DNA of 64,000 nt from Gari tellinella (Eukaryota > Mollusca > Bivalvia > Cardiida > Psammobiidae), in the NCBI GenBank assembly GCA_922989275.2, contig OV277869.1, positions 42,950,189-43,014,188 on the forward strand, read 5' to 3'. Under the pieces are notes generated by a model, which was given only the letters and a program-made list of their open reading frames with translations, was not told the DNA's origin and ran no database searches. The position numbers and the translations under genes were made by a program. Positions 10,974 to 20,500 of the stretch are shown piece by piece. Each line of letters begins with the position of its first letter. Positions within the stretch are counted from its first letter, which is position 1.

Positions 10974-11218
10974 TTAACCCATTACCCCCATAAATATGAC
11001 ATTTTACACCTTTAATTTATTCCTCCACTGAAGAAAATAATTCAAATTTATACAGTTATGGATATGCACCATAAGAAATGTTTGGTAAACCCTAGCTTAA
11101 AGCAGGCTGAAAGTAAAGCAGAATGTGCCTGAAGGTGCATTCCAGTTTACTTTCAGCCTGTGCTTTAAGTGGTTGCCTATCTTCAAAACTTGAAACAGGC
11201 TATGGGGTAAAGGGTTAA
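10974..11218 (+). repeat. Family A MITE with repeated right end
   Basis: The left end TTAACCCATTACCCCCATAA and the hairpin at about 11095-11168 (left arm intact, right arm slightly decayed) are followed by GGGGTAAAGGGTTAA. The right terminal segment then continues as a tandem array. Confidence 0.8.
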
Positions 11219-11358
11219 AACTAGAAATAGGCTATGGGGTTAAAACTTGAAACAGGCTATGGGGTAAAGGGTTAAAACTAGAAATAGGCTATGGGGTTAA
11301 AACTTGAAACAGGCTATGGGGTAAAGGGTTAAAACTAGAAATAGGCTATGGGGTAATG
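11185..11358 (+). repeat. 57-bp tandem array of family A termini, three units
   Basis: Units begin at 11185, 11242 and 11299. Each holds two slightly different copies of the family A right terminus (aaacttgaaacaggctatgg and aaactagaaataggctatgg), one of them ending GGGTTAA. Units are almost identical, implying recent expansion. Confidence 0.9.
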
Positions 11359-11379
11359 GGATAAGCGAGTTCCACTGTA

Positions 11380-11624
11380 CAGGGCTGCCATAAGTTGACA
11401 TGAAATATCCTAAGATTTCCAAATTTGCATTTTTCAAGTGCAATTTTACAAATCGTACCTTTACCAAAACGCCTGTTTATAATTTTGTTGACACATGATT
11501 ACTTAAAGCAGGCTGTAAGTAAAGCAGAAGGCGCATTCTGCTTTACTTTCAGTCTGCTTTAAGCTACCATGTACAAGAAAAAAATCCTAAGATTTAGGAA
11601 AAATCCGGAGAAATGGCAGCCCTG
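11380..11624 (+). mobile_element. Family K MITE, CAGGGCTGCCA ends, family A hairpin, 6-bp TSD
   Basis: The left end CAGGGCTGCCATAAG and right end TGGCAGCCCTG are flanked by ACTGTA at 11374-11379 and 11625-11630. A second inverted pair is CCTAAGATTT near the left and 'aaatcctaagattta' near the right. The centre (11499-11562) is the same CTTAAAGCAGG/AAGTAAAGCAGAA hairpin as family A, though ends and target duplication differ. Length is 245 bp. Confidence 0.9.
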
Positions 11625-12009
11625 ACTGTACTGTATACCACTTTGGTTAATTAATACTTTCAGCACTGTATAGAGTATCAGATTTAATTCTGAAACATTC
11701 CTCTATAACTGCAAGAATATAATTCAAAATGGCAAACTGCACATGTTCGGATCCAGATCAGGCTCCATAATCCTGAGATCTAAATAGTTTGCAAAGTTTC
11801 GACACTGTTATATACTAAGCTGCCCACCCCCTCTGAAGATGTTATGGCTTATGCCTTCAATAACTTGGTATGGTTTCAATTTCAGCACTAAACTTTTCCA
11901 CTTAAAAAGTAATTAACACTTACCCATGCTAAATGTTCTAATAGACTCATCTGTTTACTGATAAACATTCAGCTACATCATCTTTTGAGGGACATGTCCC
12001 AAAAATATC

Positions 12010-12114
12010 TAAAAGTGTGACAAACAGTGAAGACCAAGATCAGAGCCCTCTGATCTGGGTCTACACTGTTTGCAAATGATGGACATAGCTGGTTCCCAGC
12101 ACCCTAGGGGTTAA
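12010..12114 (-). repeat. Family B fragment
   Basis: The hairpin GACAAACAGTGAAGACC with an AGAGCCCTCTGATCTGGG centre is followed by 'agcaccctaggggttaacc', matching the family B terminal region. The other side is not recognisable. Confidence 0.6.
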
Positions 12115-12675
12115 CCTGTAATCAACCTGCTAGCACACCACTTAGTGATGGGAATTGGGCTATAGATTATGATGGTGTACATAAGTTAATTAAGATAGTC
12201 CCATAAATGGATCATTGAAGTTCATCACAGGTCAACCGAGCCAGTTTGGGGTTCTATGTTCAGGGGAGGTAATTCAGTATTGCTTGACAGATGCAAAATT
12301 TTGATCAGCAACACTTAAAGAAACTTATATAATTAAAGAATCTTTACATAACACAACATTTAAAGACGTTTCCTTTTTAAAGCAATCCAAAGGTAAGGGG
12401 CCTAATCATTGATAATGTAAATGAGCACTCTGGGCGGGGTATACACTGTTTGCATAATTATGGCAAGTGCATCTTCATAGTATATATAGTCCACATGTGG
12501 GCAGACTATAGTAAGATAATATTGAACTATTTTTAGAAACTGGCCATATTCCCTCACGAGGATGGCACCTGTCACAAATTTAGCATGCCGTCACAGGGGT
12601 TCACTGGTGAGACTTATCCTCATAGGTACACTAGTTGTAAATGACTGAGTATACTTGTCCCTAGGACTCATTGGG
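12115..12675. other. Unassigned stretch
   Basis: No gene is seen. 'gggcggggtatacactgtttgc' near 12432 resembles a lone family B right hairpin arm. Confidence 0.35.
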
Positions 12676-12960
12676 TTAACTCTTTGCATGCTAGCGGGGG
12701 ATATATCCGCCACAGTGATTGCCATTGCAAACAGTTTGGATCCAGATGCGGCGTCTCATCCGGGGGATATATCCGCCACAGTGATTGCCATTGCAAACAG
12801 TTTGGATCCAGATGTGGCGTCTCATCAGGATCCAAACTGTTTGATATTCTGATCATGTTTTTGAGAAAATAAATTTAGAAAATTCTATTTTTAGAACAAT
12901 AGCAGATGACAAAATTAATGTTGCAAACGAAAAAAAATTACCCAGCATGCAAAGAGTTAT
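12676..12960 (-). repeat. Family C MITE with internal duplication
   Basis: It is bounded by TTAACTCTTTGCATGCTAG and CCAGCATGCAAAGAGTTAT. Its left side carries the 'atatatccgcc' end, so it lies in reverse orientation. A 66-bp segment spanning the terminus-proximal body and left hairpin arm is duplicated in tandem. Confidence 0.85.
12696..12827. repeat. 66-bp tandem duplication, two copies
   Basis: GGGGGATATATCCGCCACAG begins at 12696 and again at 12762, and the 66 bp following are almost identical. The duplication gives two left arms facing one right arm, so the foldback could pair in two ways. The three open reading frames here are repeat artefacts. Confidence 0.9.
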
Positions 12961-13069
12961 TGACACATAAGGCCATAATGTCTTTCTGGTATCATGTTAC
13001 CATAATAATTAACCCCTAGACTTCTGAATCAATGTTGTCTGCTCTAAACTTGTAACCATCTGCTTTAAA

Positions 13070-13300
13070 TTTAAATCTTTGCATGCTTCCTAATTTTGAA
13101 TTTTGTCCTCTGCAACAATTATCAACTCAGACTTTCTGCCAACTTTTCTTTAAAAAGAATTTTCTAAATTTATTTTCAAAACAGGGTCAGAGTGTCAAAC
13201 AATTTGGATCCTGATGAAACTCCACGTCTCATCAGTATCCAAACCGTTTGCAAAGGTAATCACAAAAGAATATATCCACCACTAGCATTATAAGAGTTAA
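13070..13300 (+). repeat. Family C MITE
   Basis: It contains 'tctttgcatgcttcctaa', 'tcctctgcaacaatta', the hairpin GTCAAACAATTTGGATCC with its inverse, 'atatatccaccactagca' and a terminal AGAGTTAA. The hairpin apex is shortened to a few bases. Confidence 0.8.
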
Positions 13301-13345
13301 AATTTACTCTTTTCATTCCATATTTGTCAATTAACAATCAAAGGG

Positions 13346-13414
13346 ACAAACAGTTTGGATCGGCTGATCAGATACAGACTTTTCTCTGAGTCTGATCTAG
13401 ATTCAAACTGTTTG
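13346..13414. repeat. GGATC-type hairpin without recognised ends
   Basis: ACAAACAGTTTGGATCGGCT and its inverse TCAAACTGTTTGC enclose a 'gactttTCTCTGAGTC' centre. The body around it is not C or D. Confidence 0.6.
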
Positions 13415-13828
13415 CAAAAGCCTTAGCATTGAAAGTGATATTGTATATGTACCAGTTAAGTAGTGGCACACTGTTAAACCAAGCCCAGTCAACACCAGAA
13501 ACCATTGAAAACCTGTATTTATTATTTCTCTTCAACATGTTATTTATCCCTTCAAGCTTGAATCCTTTTCAATTGTGTTTGCAGGAAAAGACTGGATCTA
13601 TCATAACATACAAAGGTACACTTGTCCATATGGCTGAAAGTAAAAGTATGTACACATGTAATATAGCAAACAGTGTAAACCCTAATGAACCTCCCCATTT
13701 TGATGAATTAACTTGTCTCCTGCCAATAGGGTATATACTGATGATATTTCAAACAATGAAGACGCGATATTAGCCACATATCAGACAGCACCTGAAGGAG
13801 CTGTCTCATCAGGGTCTGCACAGTTTTC

Positions 13829-14081
13829 TTTAACCCATTACCCCATAGCATGCTTCTAGTTTTGAAAATAGGTCACCACTTAAAGTAGGTTGAAAGTAAA
13901 GCAGAATGTGCCTTAAGGCGCATTCTGCTTTAGTTTCAGCCTGCTTTAAGCTTTCATCTGCTAGGATACAGAAAATATTTCTATCGGTACATGTTAACGA
14001 CTGCATGAATTGGAACAATATTCATCAATGGAGCAAAAAAATAGAGGCATAAAAAGGCATATTTATGGGGTAATGGGTTAA
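13829..14081 (-). repeat. Family A MITE, complete, reverse
   Basis: TTAACCCATTACCCCATAGCATG at the left and TATGGGGTAATGGGTTAA at the right. The hairpin on the plus strand reads GTTGAAAG in its left arm and CTTTAGTTTCAGCC in its right, the mirrored form of forward copies. Length is 253 bp. Confidence 0.85.
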
Positions 14082-14514
14082 TATAGAAGTTATCTGACAT
14101 GGGTCTGCACTGTTTGTCCCTACAATAGAATGAACAGATCTTACCATATGAAATAACATGTTGTCTTATCAGGGGCTACACTATTTGCCAAGATGTTCTC
14201 TTCGGTAGACTCTATAGGCTTAAAATGGGTTAATTGTGAATAATGTCAACATACTGTCATGTATAAATGTTTCTCGCCCAAAAACACTTACCTGTCAATA
14301 AATCTTCTATTAAGCAGGACATGTAGAAACGACTTCTATACAATATTTCTTTTGTGCCCACTCAGTTTATTGGTGTTCCATACAAAATACTTTAGGTTTT
14401 ATTTGAGATAAATGGGTTTTGCCTCAGGTAGAGTAATAAAACTACAACTTTCGCCCTTAAAGTGTTTACAGACTTTAATACAATTTGATGACTTGTGTCC
14501 GTAAGCCTTTCCTT

Positions 14515-14700
14515 TAATTTAGATACACATTTTTACACCTTTAATTTCTTCCTCCATTGAAAAATGCAGTTCCAATTTACACAGTCATTAATAATTATGC
14601 ATCATCAGAAACATTTTCTAAATTCTAGCAGATGGTAGTTTCTGCTTTACTTTCAGTTTGCTTTAAATGGTCACTTACAAGAAACAGGCTCTGAGGTAAA
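14515..14700 (+). repeat. Family A MITE, internally deleted
   Basis: The body segments 'atttcttcctccattga' and 'aaattctagcagatggtag' are present and jump directly to the right hairpin arm (TTTACTTTCAGTTTGC). The left arm is lost and the right end is decayed. Confidence 0.65.
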
Positions 14701-14992
14701 AAAAAAATGTAAACAGTGAAGACCCTTATGAGATACCTGATGATGACGATGCCATTATCCCCTGGGTCTGCACAGATTGCATGTCTTTTTTTTTTAATTA
14801 AACACCTTTACAATTTAGTAACCATTCATTAGAATATTAGGTAAATTGACAAGTATTATGTTATAGAGATAGCTAAGTGTTTGTAAGGAAAGAATATATC
14901 TAAGGGAAATAATCCAAACAATCCATTTCATCAACCAGAGTAGCTCCCCTTGAACAATCCCACCAAAGCAGAATTATCAACATTGCATATCT

Positions 14993-15244
14993 TTAACCCT
15001 TTCCCTTATAGAAGCGACTTTTAGCACATTCATTTTATTCATCCGCCAAAGAAAATAGTTCCATTTTATACTGTCATGAATATGTACCATTAAAAATATT
15101 TTCTATATCCTAGCAGATAGTAACTTAAAGCAGGCTGAAAGTTAAGCAGAATGCGCCCTAGGGCGCATTCTGCTTTACTTTCAACCTGCTTTAATAGGTC
15201 ACACATCTTAACTACTAGAAACAGGTTATGGGGTAATGGGTTAA
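14993..15244 (+). repeat. Family A MITE, complete
   Basis: It is TTAA-bounded with the hairpin at about 15123-15194 (apex GCGCCCTAGGGCGC) and right end TATGGGGTAATGGGTTAA. The left end is of the TTAACCCTTTCCC type. Confidence 0.85.
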
Positions 15245-15535
15245 TTTCCAAAATCAATAGCCTACCAGCTTATATTACCTGAAATTGATCTGACATTAAT
15301 CCTTTGTTTTCAAAGACTATTTTAATTGTCTTTCAATCAAAATAGACAGTTAACAATTGTGAAAGAGTCTCTGACAAACAGTTATTGAACAGTTACTGGC
15401 AAACAAAATTAAATATCCAAAATGAATGAAAACTGTTTGATTTCTGATGAACTAAGTCTACAAAGTGGTTTACTGAATTGCATTAACATGTTTCGAATCT
15501 TTGTTTTGTAGATTGACTATAAAACCAAGAACAAA

Positions 15536-15728
15536 CAGAGCACCAGATAAGGGTAGTTTTTTAAAAACTAAAATCTTTATTTCTGAATTAAACCCTATGG
15601 TGTCACTACTCATTAGAATCGTCTCTTCGAGACGATTCTAATGAGTAGTAACACCATAGGATTTGGTGCTAAAAAGAGTGAGAAAATGTTGGATTTGTTG
15701 AAAAAACTACCTCTTATCTGGAGCCCTG
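15536..15728 (+). repeat. Family E MITE, 193 bp
   Basis: It shares the CAGAGCACCAGATAAGG start with the copy at 10544 and differs from it at about three bases. The hairpin runs from TCACTACTCATTAGAATCG to its inverse. Flanks AACAAA and GAAAAA are only a weak match for a target duplication. Confidence 0.85.
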
Positions 15729-15747
15729 GAAAAAATGTCACACATCC

Positions 15748-16292
15748 TTAAAGGGACTCGCAACCGGATGGTGTACTTGTCAAAATAAAATAAAATACTC
15801 AAATAAAAGCAAATTTGTGGCATTATTTGGCTTCTGACATTAAAAAAATATGATCAGTCCAAAAAAAGTCTCAAGAATCGCCACCGAATCTTAGATTTTT
15901 AGATATTTTCCGTCGTTTTTCTATACCGACTAGTAGACGGTATAGTTGTTGTTGTTGCTTCTCTACACGGGCTCAGACATAAACCCGAGCCGAATTACGA
16001 AGTTGTATGCACTTTCGATCACTACACATTGAAATACGTTAAATCGATCCGAGATAAACGGATAGTTCCGTGGTCCATTGGTCTAAGCGGTTTCCCCTAT
16101 TTTGCATTCTGTCCGCCAATGCCGGGCCCCGGGTTCGAATCCCACCAGAGACCAATATTTTTTTTTATTGAAATACATTTTTTTAAACAGAATTTCTTAT
16201 CCTAAACTAATTCTTTACCATTTATATAAGCGTTTGACACATATTTACAAATTACTATTTTTAATGCACCATCTGGTTGCGAGTCGCTTTAA
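15748..16292. mobile_element. TTAA-bounded TIR element carrying a tRNA-like unit
   Basis: TTAA, then AGGGACTCGCAACCGGATGG at the left, is matched by the inverse of CCATCTGGTTGCGAGTCGCT then TTAA at the right: a TIR of about 24 bp. A tRNA-like A-box/B-box unit lies at 16065-16154. No transposase is seen. TTAA targets suggest piggyBac- or Kolobok-type mobilisation. Length is 545 bp. Confidence 0.8.
16065..16154 (+). repeat. tRNA-like SINE head or tRNA pseudogene
   Basis: A TGGTCCATTGGTCTAAGCGG stretch resembles an A-box region, and GGGTTCGAATCCC is an excellent B-box and T-arm. The acceptor sides (GTTCCGT and AGAGACC) pair poorly and the anticodon region is not a clean arm, so a functional tRNA is unlikely. 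A run of T follows, and the tail 'attgaaatacatttttt' is shared with the fragment at 44990. Confidence 0.6.
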
Positions 16293-16573
16293 CAAACAAA
16301 CAGACACACAGACAGACATGAGTTAGTCCAATTATTGATTGATAATAATTGCAAGTCGAGTTGTTTCTCCATACCCCTTCCTGAGCTTCCCTTCCATCCC
16401 TCGTGCAAAATGTTAACAGTATACAAAGAAGAACTGCTTTTCATAAGTTAATAGCAAGAACTGGTTATTTAACTGATTTGTGATGACTCTAAAGCTAAAT
16501 TGCACTCACACCTGTATACAATATAATGACCTTTCAATGAAGATATCTGCACATCTCGAAAAACCACACATGC

Positions 16574-16645
16574 CTGATTAATGCATGACAAAAGGAATGC
16601 AGAAAGTTCCTTTAGGAGCTTTCTGCATTACTTTTGTCCTGCATA
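16574..16645 (+). repeat. Family F hairpin
   Basis: ATTAATGCATGACAAAAGGA and its inverse surround AGTTCCTTTAGGAGCT. The F-type TIRs are decayed, although 'tatttaaagtcttc' lies downstream. Confidence 0.65.
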
Positions 16646-16911
16646 ATGCAATAACCTACTACCTGTATTTAAAGTCTTCTAGTTTCCCTTTTGAATGGTT
16701 GCTAAGACACATATCAAGGTTATTTATTGCTACACTTAGGCCAAGAACATCTCTCAGTGGGAACAGGAAAGTCTGATCATAAACAACTAATATCCTAGAG
16801 TGTTAATAGTTCAACAACAATACCACCAGTGTCTTAACAAATAAGCACAAACATGTGTGATATTGCTTTTGTTTTCAAATCCTAAAAGTTTAGCCCTTTC
16901 AACAATGAATA

Positions 16912-16985
16912 CATTTGCAAATAGTTTGAATCCAGATCAGGGCCTGCAAAATGTGGGATCTGATCTACAGTTGAATCAGTCAATC
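16912..16985. repeat. Decayed GGATCC-type hairpin
   Basis: TTTGCAAATAGTTTGAATCC, then AGATCAGGGCC and an imperfect GGGATCTGATCT arm, resemble the cassette at 28365. The borders are not recognised. Confidence 0.5.
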
Positions 16986-17131
16986 TGCATTTCTACAAAT
17001 GAAGGGGAGGAATAATTTCAGAATATTAGCACAAAGCATTTTTAACAAGCAAATATTTAACATCTTAAGGGTCCATTTTAATATTTGATTTTATAGTATG
17101 CAAAGGAAAAGTTAAAGTGCCTATTAACCCT

Positions 17132-17382
17132 TTAACTCTTTAAACCCTAGTCCCCCATATAGGCGTGCTTTTCAAACAGTGTACATGTGAATAGTACACT
17201 TGTCCTATGCAAACAGTGAAGACCCTGATCAGAGGGCTCCGAAAGGAGCCCTCTGATCAGGTTCTTCACTGTTTGTCACAATGCCAAACATTGACAAAAA
17301 CAACCCTTAAAAGTCAGAAACGGACTAGACTAAAATGGAAACTGAAATTTTCCATTTAAAGTTTCAGGGAGGAAAGAGTTAA
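17132..17382 (+). repeat. Family B MITE, complete
   Basis: TTAACTCTTTAAACCCTAG to GGGAGGAAAGAGTTAA, 251 bp. The hairpin at about 17208-17277 is nearly perfect (CTCCGAAAGGAG apex). Confidence 0.9.
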
Positions 17383-17419
17383 CCAATACAGCTTGTTTTT
17401 TTCTTATGAAATCATATAT

Positions 17420-17572
17420 GACTTACTTAAAGCCAGTTGAAATTAAACCAGAATGTGCCATAAAAGTATGCTTTGAGCTTGGAGCGGTCATCTCCTAGCA
17501 TTAAGAAAATATTTCATATTTTGATACATGATTCTGACGATAAATTGGACATATTTGGAGAAATGGGTTAAA
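17420..17572 (-). repeat. Family A fragment
   Basis: 'gacttacttaaagccagttg', 'tcatctcctagcattaagaaaatatttca' and 'tatttggagaaatgggttaa' follow the reverse family A order with a damaged hairpin. A further scrap of the same terminus lies at 17863-17931. Confidence 0.6.
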
Positions 17573-18250
17573 AGAGAGGTCAGAATTGCGTAAAAAGCCC
17601 AAGAGTAAACAGAACGTATAATCTGGGGCCAAACTGCTTGCCTTTGTTTCTGAGATGCAATTGAGCTATCCAGGTCAGATATTAGTATCAGAGAAGTTAA
17701 AGGTAGCAGAAATTAAAACCATATGTGGCACTTCATCCTGTTATATTTTCAATGAATACTTCTGTTGTGCTGATTGAAAGGATTCATTAACAGTAACCTT
17801 AACACTTTCTCCCAAAGCAAAATTGCTACCCTTTACCAAATAGTCTGTTTCTGTATAAAGTGGAACTATTTTCTTTAGCGGAGGAATAGATAAAATGCGC
17901 ATAAAATGTGTATCTATGGAGAAATGGGTTAAAATAATGTTGCTCAACATTGACTGTGTTCCTGTGCTTGTCATTGTTTATAAAGCTGGCTGATTGCAAT
18001 GAAGTGAATGTCTATAATTCACACTATACATTCCAAATCAAATACATTTCCTTGTAATCTTAATCATAATAATTACGATAACCTGTTTCCCTCATTTGCT
18101 GGGAAAGTGTATTTATCATTAATCATTATGAGCAGCATGGGTCCAGGGATCTGCTAAAGACATTAATTAAAGCATTACAGTTAAACTAATGAACATTGCT
18201 GCTTAAAGCAATATGAAAGTAAAGTAGAAAGCAGTCATGAATATGCACCA

Positions 18251-18502
18251 TAAGACTAGCAGATCTTATATACATGTAGCTTAAAGCTGAAATAAAGTAA
18301 AGCTGAATAGTTTAAACATATTTTTATTCCCTCAAATATACATGGAATTGGGGTTGGGTCACAAGTTATAACAACATTAGATCCGACCCTCCCCCCTTAA
18401 GTAAAGCTGAATGGGCCTTCATGGCAGATTCTGCCTTACTTTCAACCTGCATTAAGTGGTAATCTTTCTTCAAGACAAGAAACATGCTATAGGATATGGG
18501 TT
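18251..18502 (+). repeat. Family A MITE split by a 90-bp insertion
   Basis: 'agactagcagatctta', 'agcttaaagctgaaataaag' and, after the insertion, 'gccttcatggcagattctgc' and 'actttcaacctgcattaag' follow family A. The left hairpin arm is broken by the segment at 18309-18398. Confidence 0.65.
18309..18398. mobile_element. 90-bp insertion flanked by 14-bp direct repeats
   Basis: AAGTAAAGCTGAAT occurs at 18295-18308 and again at 18399-18412, directly flanking 90 bp of unrelated sequence (with 'tttttattccc' at one side and 'ccctcccccctt' at the other). A 14-bp duplication in the middle of a family A arm fits retroposition by a LINE-type machinery. The inserted sequence is not recognised. Confidence 0.65.
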
Positions 18503-18666
18503 AAACACTATCATAGACTATATCGTAGTCAAAAGGTTTAATGATTGTGCTATCTTACAGAAGAATAAAACGATACATTACATTAGATGAGGCCAATTAC
18601 TGGCAATTAGTGACAATCACATAACATCAGAAAAATCACATAACATCAGAAGAATTCTCCCAGTCC

Positions 18667-18859
18667 CAGGGCTCCAGATATGAGGGAGTATTCTGAACAA
18701 AATTAACATGTTCTCACTCATTTCAGTACCATATCCTTTGGTGTTACTACTCATTAGAATCTTCTCTTCGAGACGATTCTAATGAGTAGTGACACCATAG
18801 GGTTTCATGCAGAAATAAAGATTTTAGTTTTTGAAATACTCCCCTTATCTGGAGCCCTG
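18667..18859 (-). repeat. Family E MITE, 193 bp, perfect 6-bp TSD
   Basis: CAGGGCTCCAGATATGAGGG to CTTATCTGGAGCCCTG, flanked by CAGTCC at 18661-18666 and 18860-18865. The palindrome runs from TTACTACTCATTAGAATC to its inverse. Confidence 0.92.
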
Positions 18860-19380
18860 CAGTCCACAATTCAAAGAAGAATGGAGAATCATCTGACACA
18901 GACCTGATAAGACTGTATGGATCAGTAGATTTATTTTGGACCACTCAGAGTCATGAGAAAAGGAACCTACAGGTGTATCATGAGACAAAGGGGCTTTGAA
19001 CATTGGAACCTTAGTGAGTGTCTACTACCAGATTCAATACAACATTTCCAGTTCTGCACTGTTTGCAGTGCTCATGATATGCAGATACACACCCTTATAT
19101 ACAGTGTACCCTGTCATGAGTACACTTGTTCTATGCAAAAATGAAGACCAAGATCAAAGGAAATCCTATAAAGGCCCTGGTCCTGCACAGTTTGCAAAAT
19201 ATTGTGAAAGCTTAACAAAACTTTTAAAAAGTAAATAAATTTTTATTCAAATTTGAGAGGCCAATGAATCAAAAGATGAAAAGAAGGTTATAGAGATTGT
19301 ATGGTAACTGATCTGCATTTGACAGTTGTAATGTCCAATCATTCATTTTCTGGTGACATACACAGCTCTATACATGTATA

Positions 19381-20145
19381 TACTTAACAAAAAAAGAAAC
19401 TTTACATTTTTATAGGGCCGGTTTCAGCATGGTTTTAGTGATGTTTCATAAAATAAGCACATTTCATAATAGACTAAAAGATAAAGACTATACAGAGCCA
19501 AACTCTCACTAATTTGTACCGCGCACAACATAGCACACGCCTTCCACTTCCGGTATTTAACACTGACGGCGGGTTGACCTATTCAAGGTTTATTTCAAGA
19601 TTATTTAATGCAACAGACACATGCAGTCTTTAGGCAAACACTGAAAAAAAAAAATGTAAACATTTGCATTTCAAAGCTGATATAACACAGCTTTCTGAAA
19701 ATCACAGAAATCAGGCCATTTGGCATGCTTACGGCGAGCGCGTCGATAACTGATGCTGCGCATCATTTTAGGGCCCAAAGGGTAGACGATTCATATCCTG
19801 ACTACTCATTTCAGAGTTTCGTGGTAATTCCAGGATCATCCGACGTCACCTTGAGACCACTGCACCATTAGGTTTACGTACCGACGTAACCGTTTCATCC
19901 TAGCAACTGTTACTGCTCAGTGGTTTGGGATCACTACCGAGACAGTAAGGAATCGTCTGAGGCAAAGTCACGGTCCTATCCGTACCAGTGGACCGTATAC
20001 TTTTGGAATCTTTTCATTACCATTGTCGAGGACTTGCAGATATTGATCAAAAGTTTTGAATAACAATAAACCTTCTGCAAAATTGCATTTGTAGACAGAA
20101 TTATATACACCAGCATCCGATGTAAAGTTTCTATTTTTGCTGAGT
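19381..20145 (+). mobile_element. Tc1-like transposon remnant, about 765 bp
   Basis: The TIR TACTTAACAAAAAAAGAAAC followed by TTTACAT is matched by the inverse of ATGTAAAGTTTCTATTTTTG followed by CTGAGTA, with TA on both sides. Inside at 19873-20007 is a recognisable transposase fragment. At 765 bp it is about half the length of a full Tc1-like element, so much of the transposase is deleted. Confidence 0.85.
19873..20007 (+). pseudogene. Tc1-like transposase fragment, helix-turn-helix region
   Basis: One frame reads, in pieces, FTYRRNRFILATVTAQWFGI followed by TTETVRNRLRQSHGPIRTSG. The pattern 'RNRF..AT.TA..FGI...TVRNRLR' is typical of the second helix-turn-helix in the DNA-binding domain of Tc1-type transposases. 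Upstream, 'VTLRPLHH' in another frame fits the preceding GRPRVT.P linker. No DDE catalytic region is present before the right TIR. It is a dead fragment with a frameshift. Confidence 0.8.
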
Positions 20146-20161
20146 ATATAATCATAACTGT

Positions 20162-20413
20162 TTAACCCATTACCCCATAAATACCCCTTTTAATGCCTTT
20201 AATTTATAACTCTACTGAAGTAAATAGTTCCTATTTACACTGTTACAAATAAGAATCATAAGAAATATTTTCTATATTCTAGCAGATAATAACTTAAAGC
20301 AGGCTGAAAGTAAAGCAGAATGTGCCTTAAGGCACATTCTGCTTTACTTTCAACCTGCTTTAAATCATCAACTATCTTCAAAACTAGAAACAGGCTATGG
20401 GTTAATGTGTTAA
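20162..20413 (+). repeat. Family A MITE, complete
   Basis: TTAACCCATTACCCCATAAA to GGGTTAATGTGTTAA, with a hairpin at about 20291-20363 (TGTGCCTTAAGGCACA apex) that is paired throughout except for the one family-specific mismatch. Confidence 0.88.
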
Positions 20414-20500
20414 CAATGGTCCCAAAGTCATGGTCTGGTTAGACCACTACTAGTTGTTCATTCATTATGTTGATAAAATCAAGCCACTAAATAATATATA

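Noticed and set aside
16065..16154. Functional tRNA gene
   Set aside because: The B-box is good, but acceptor and anticodon arms do not pair and length is abnormal.
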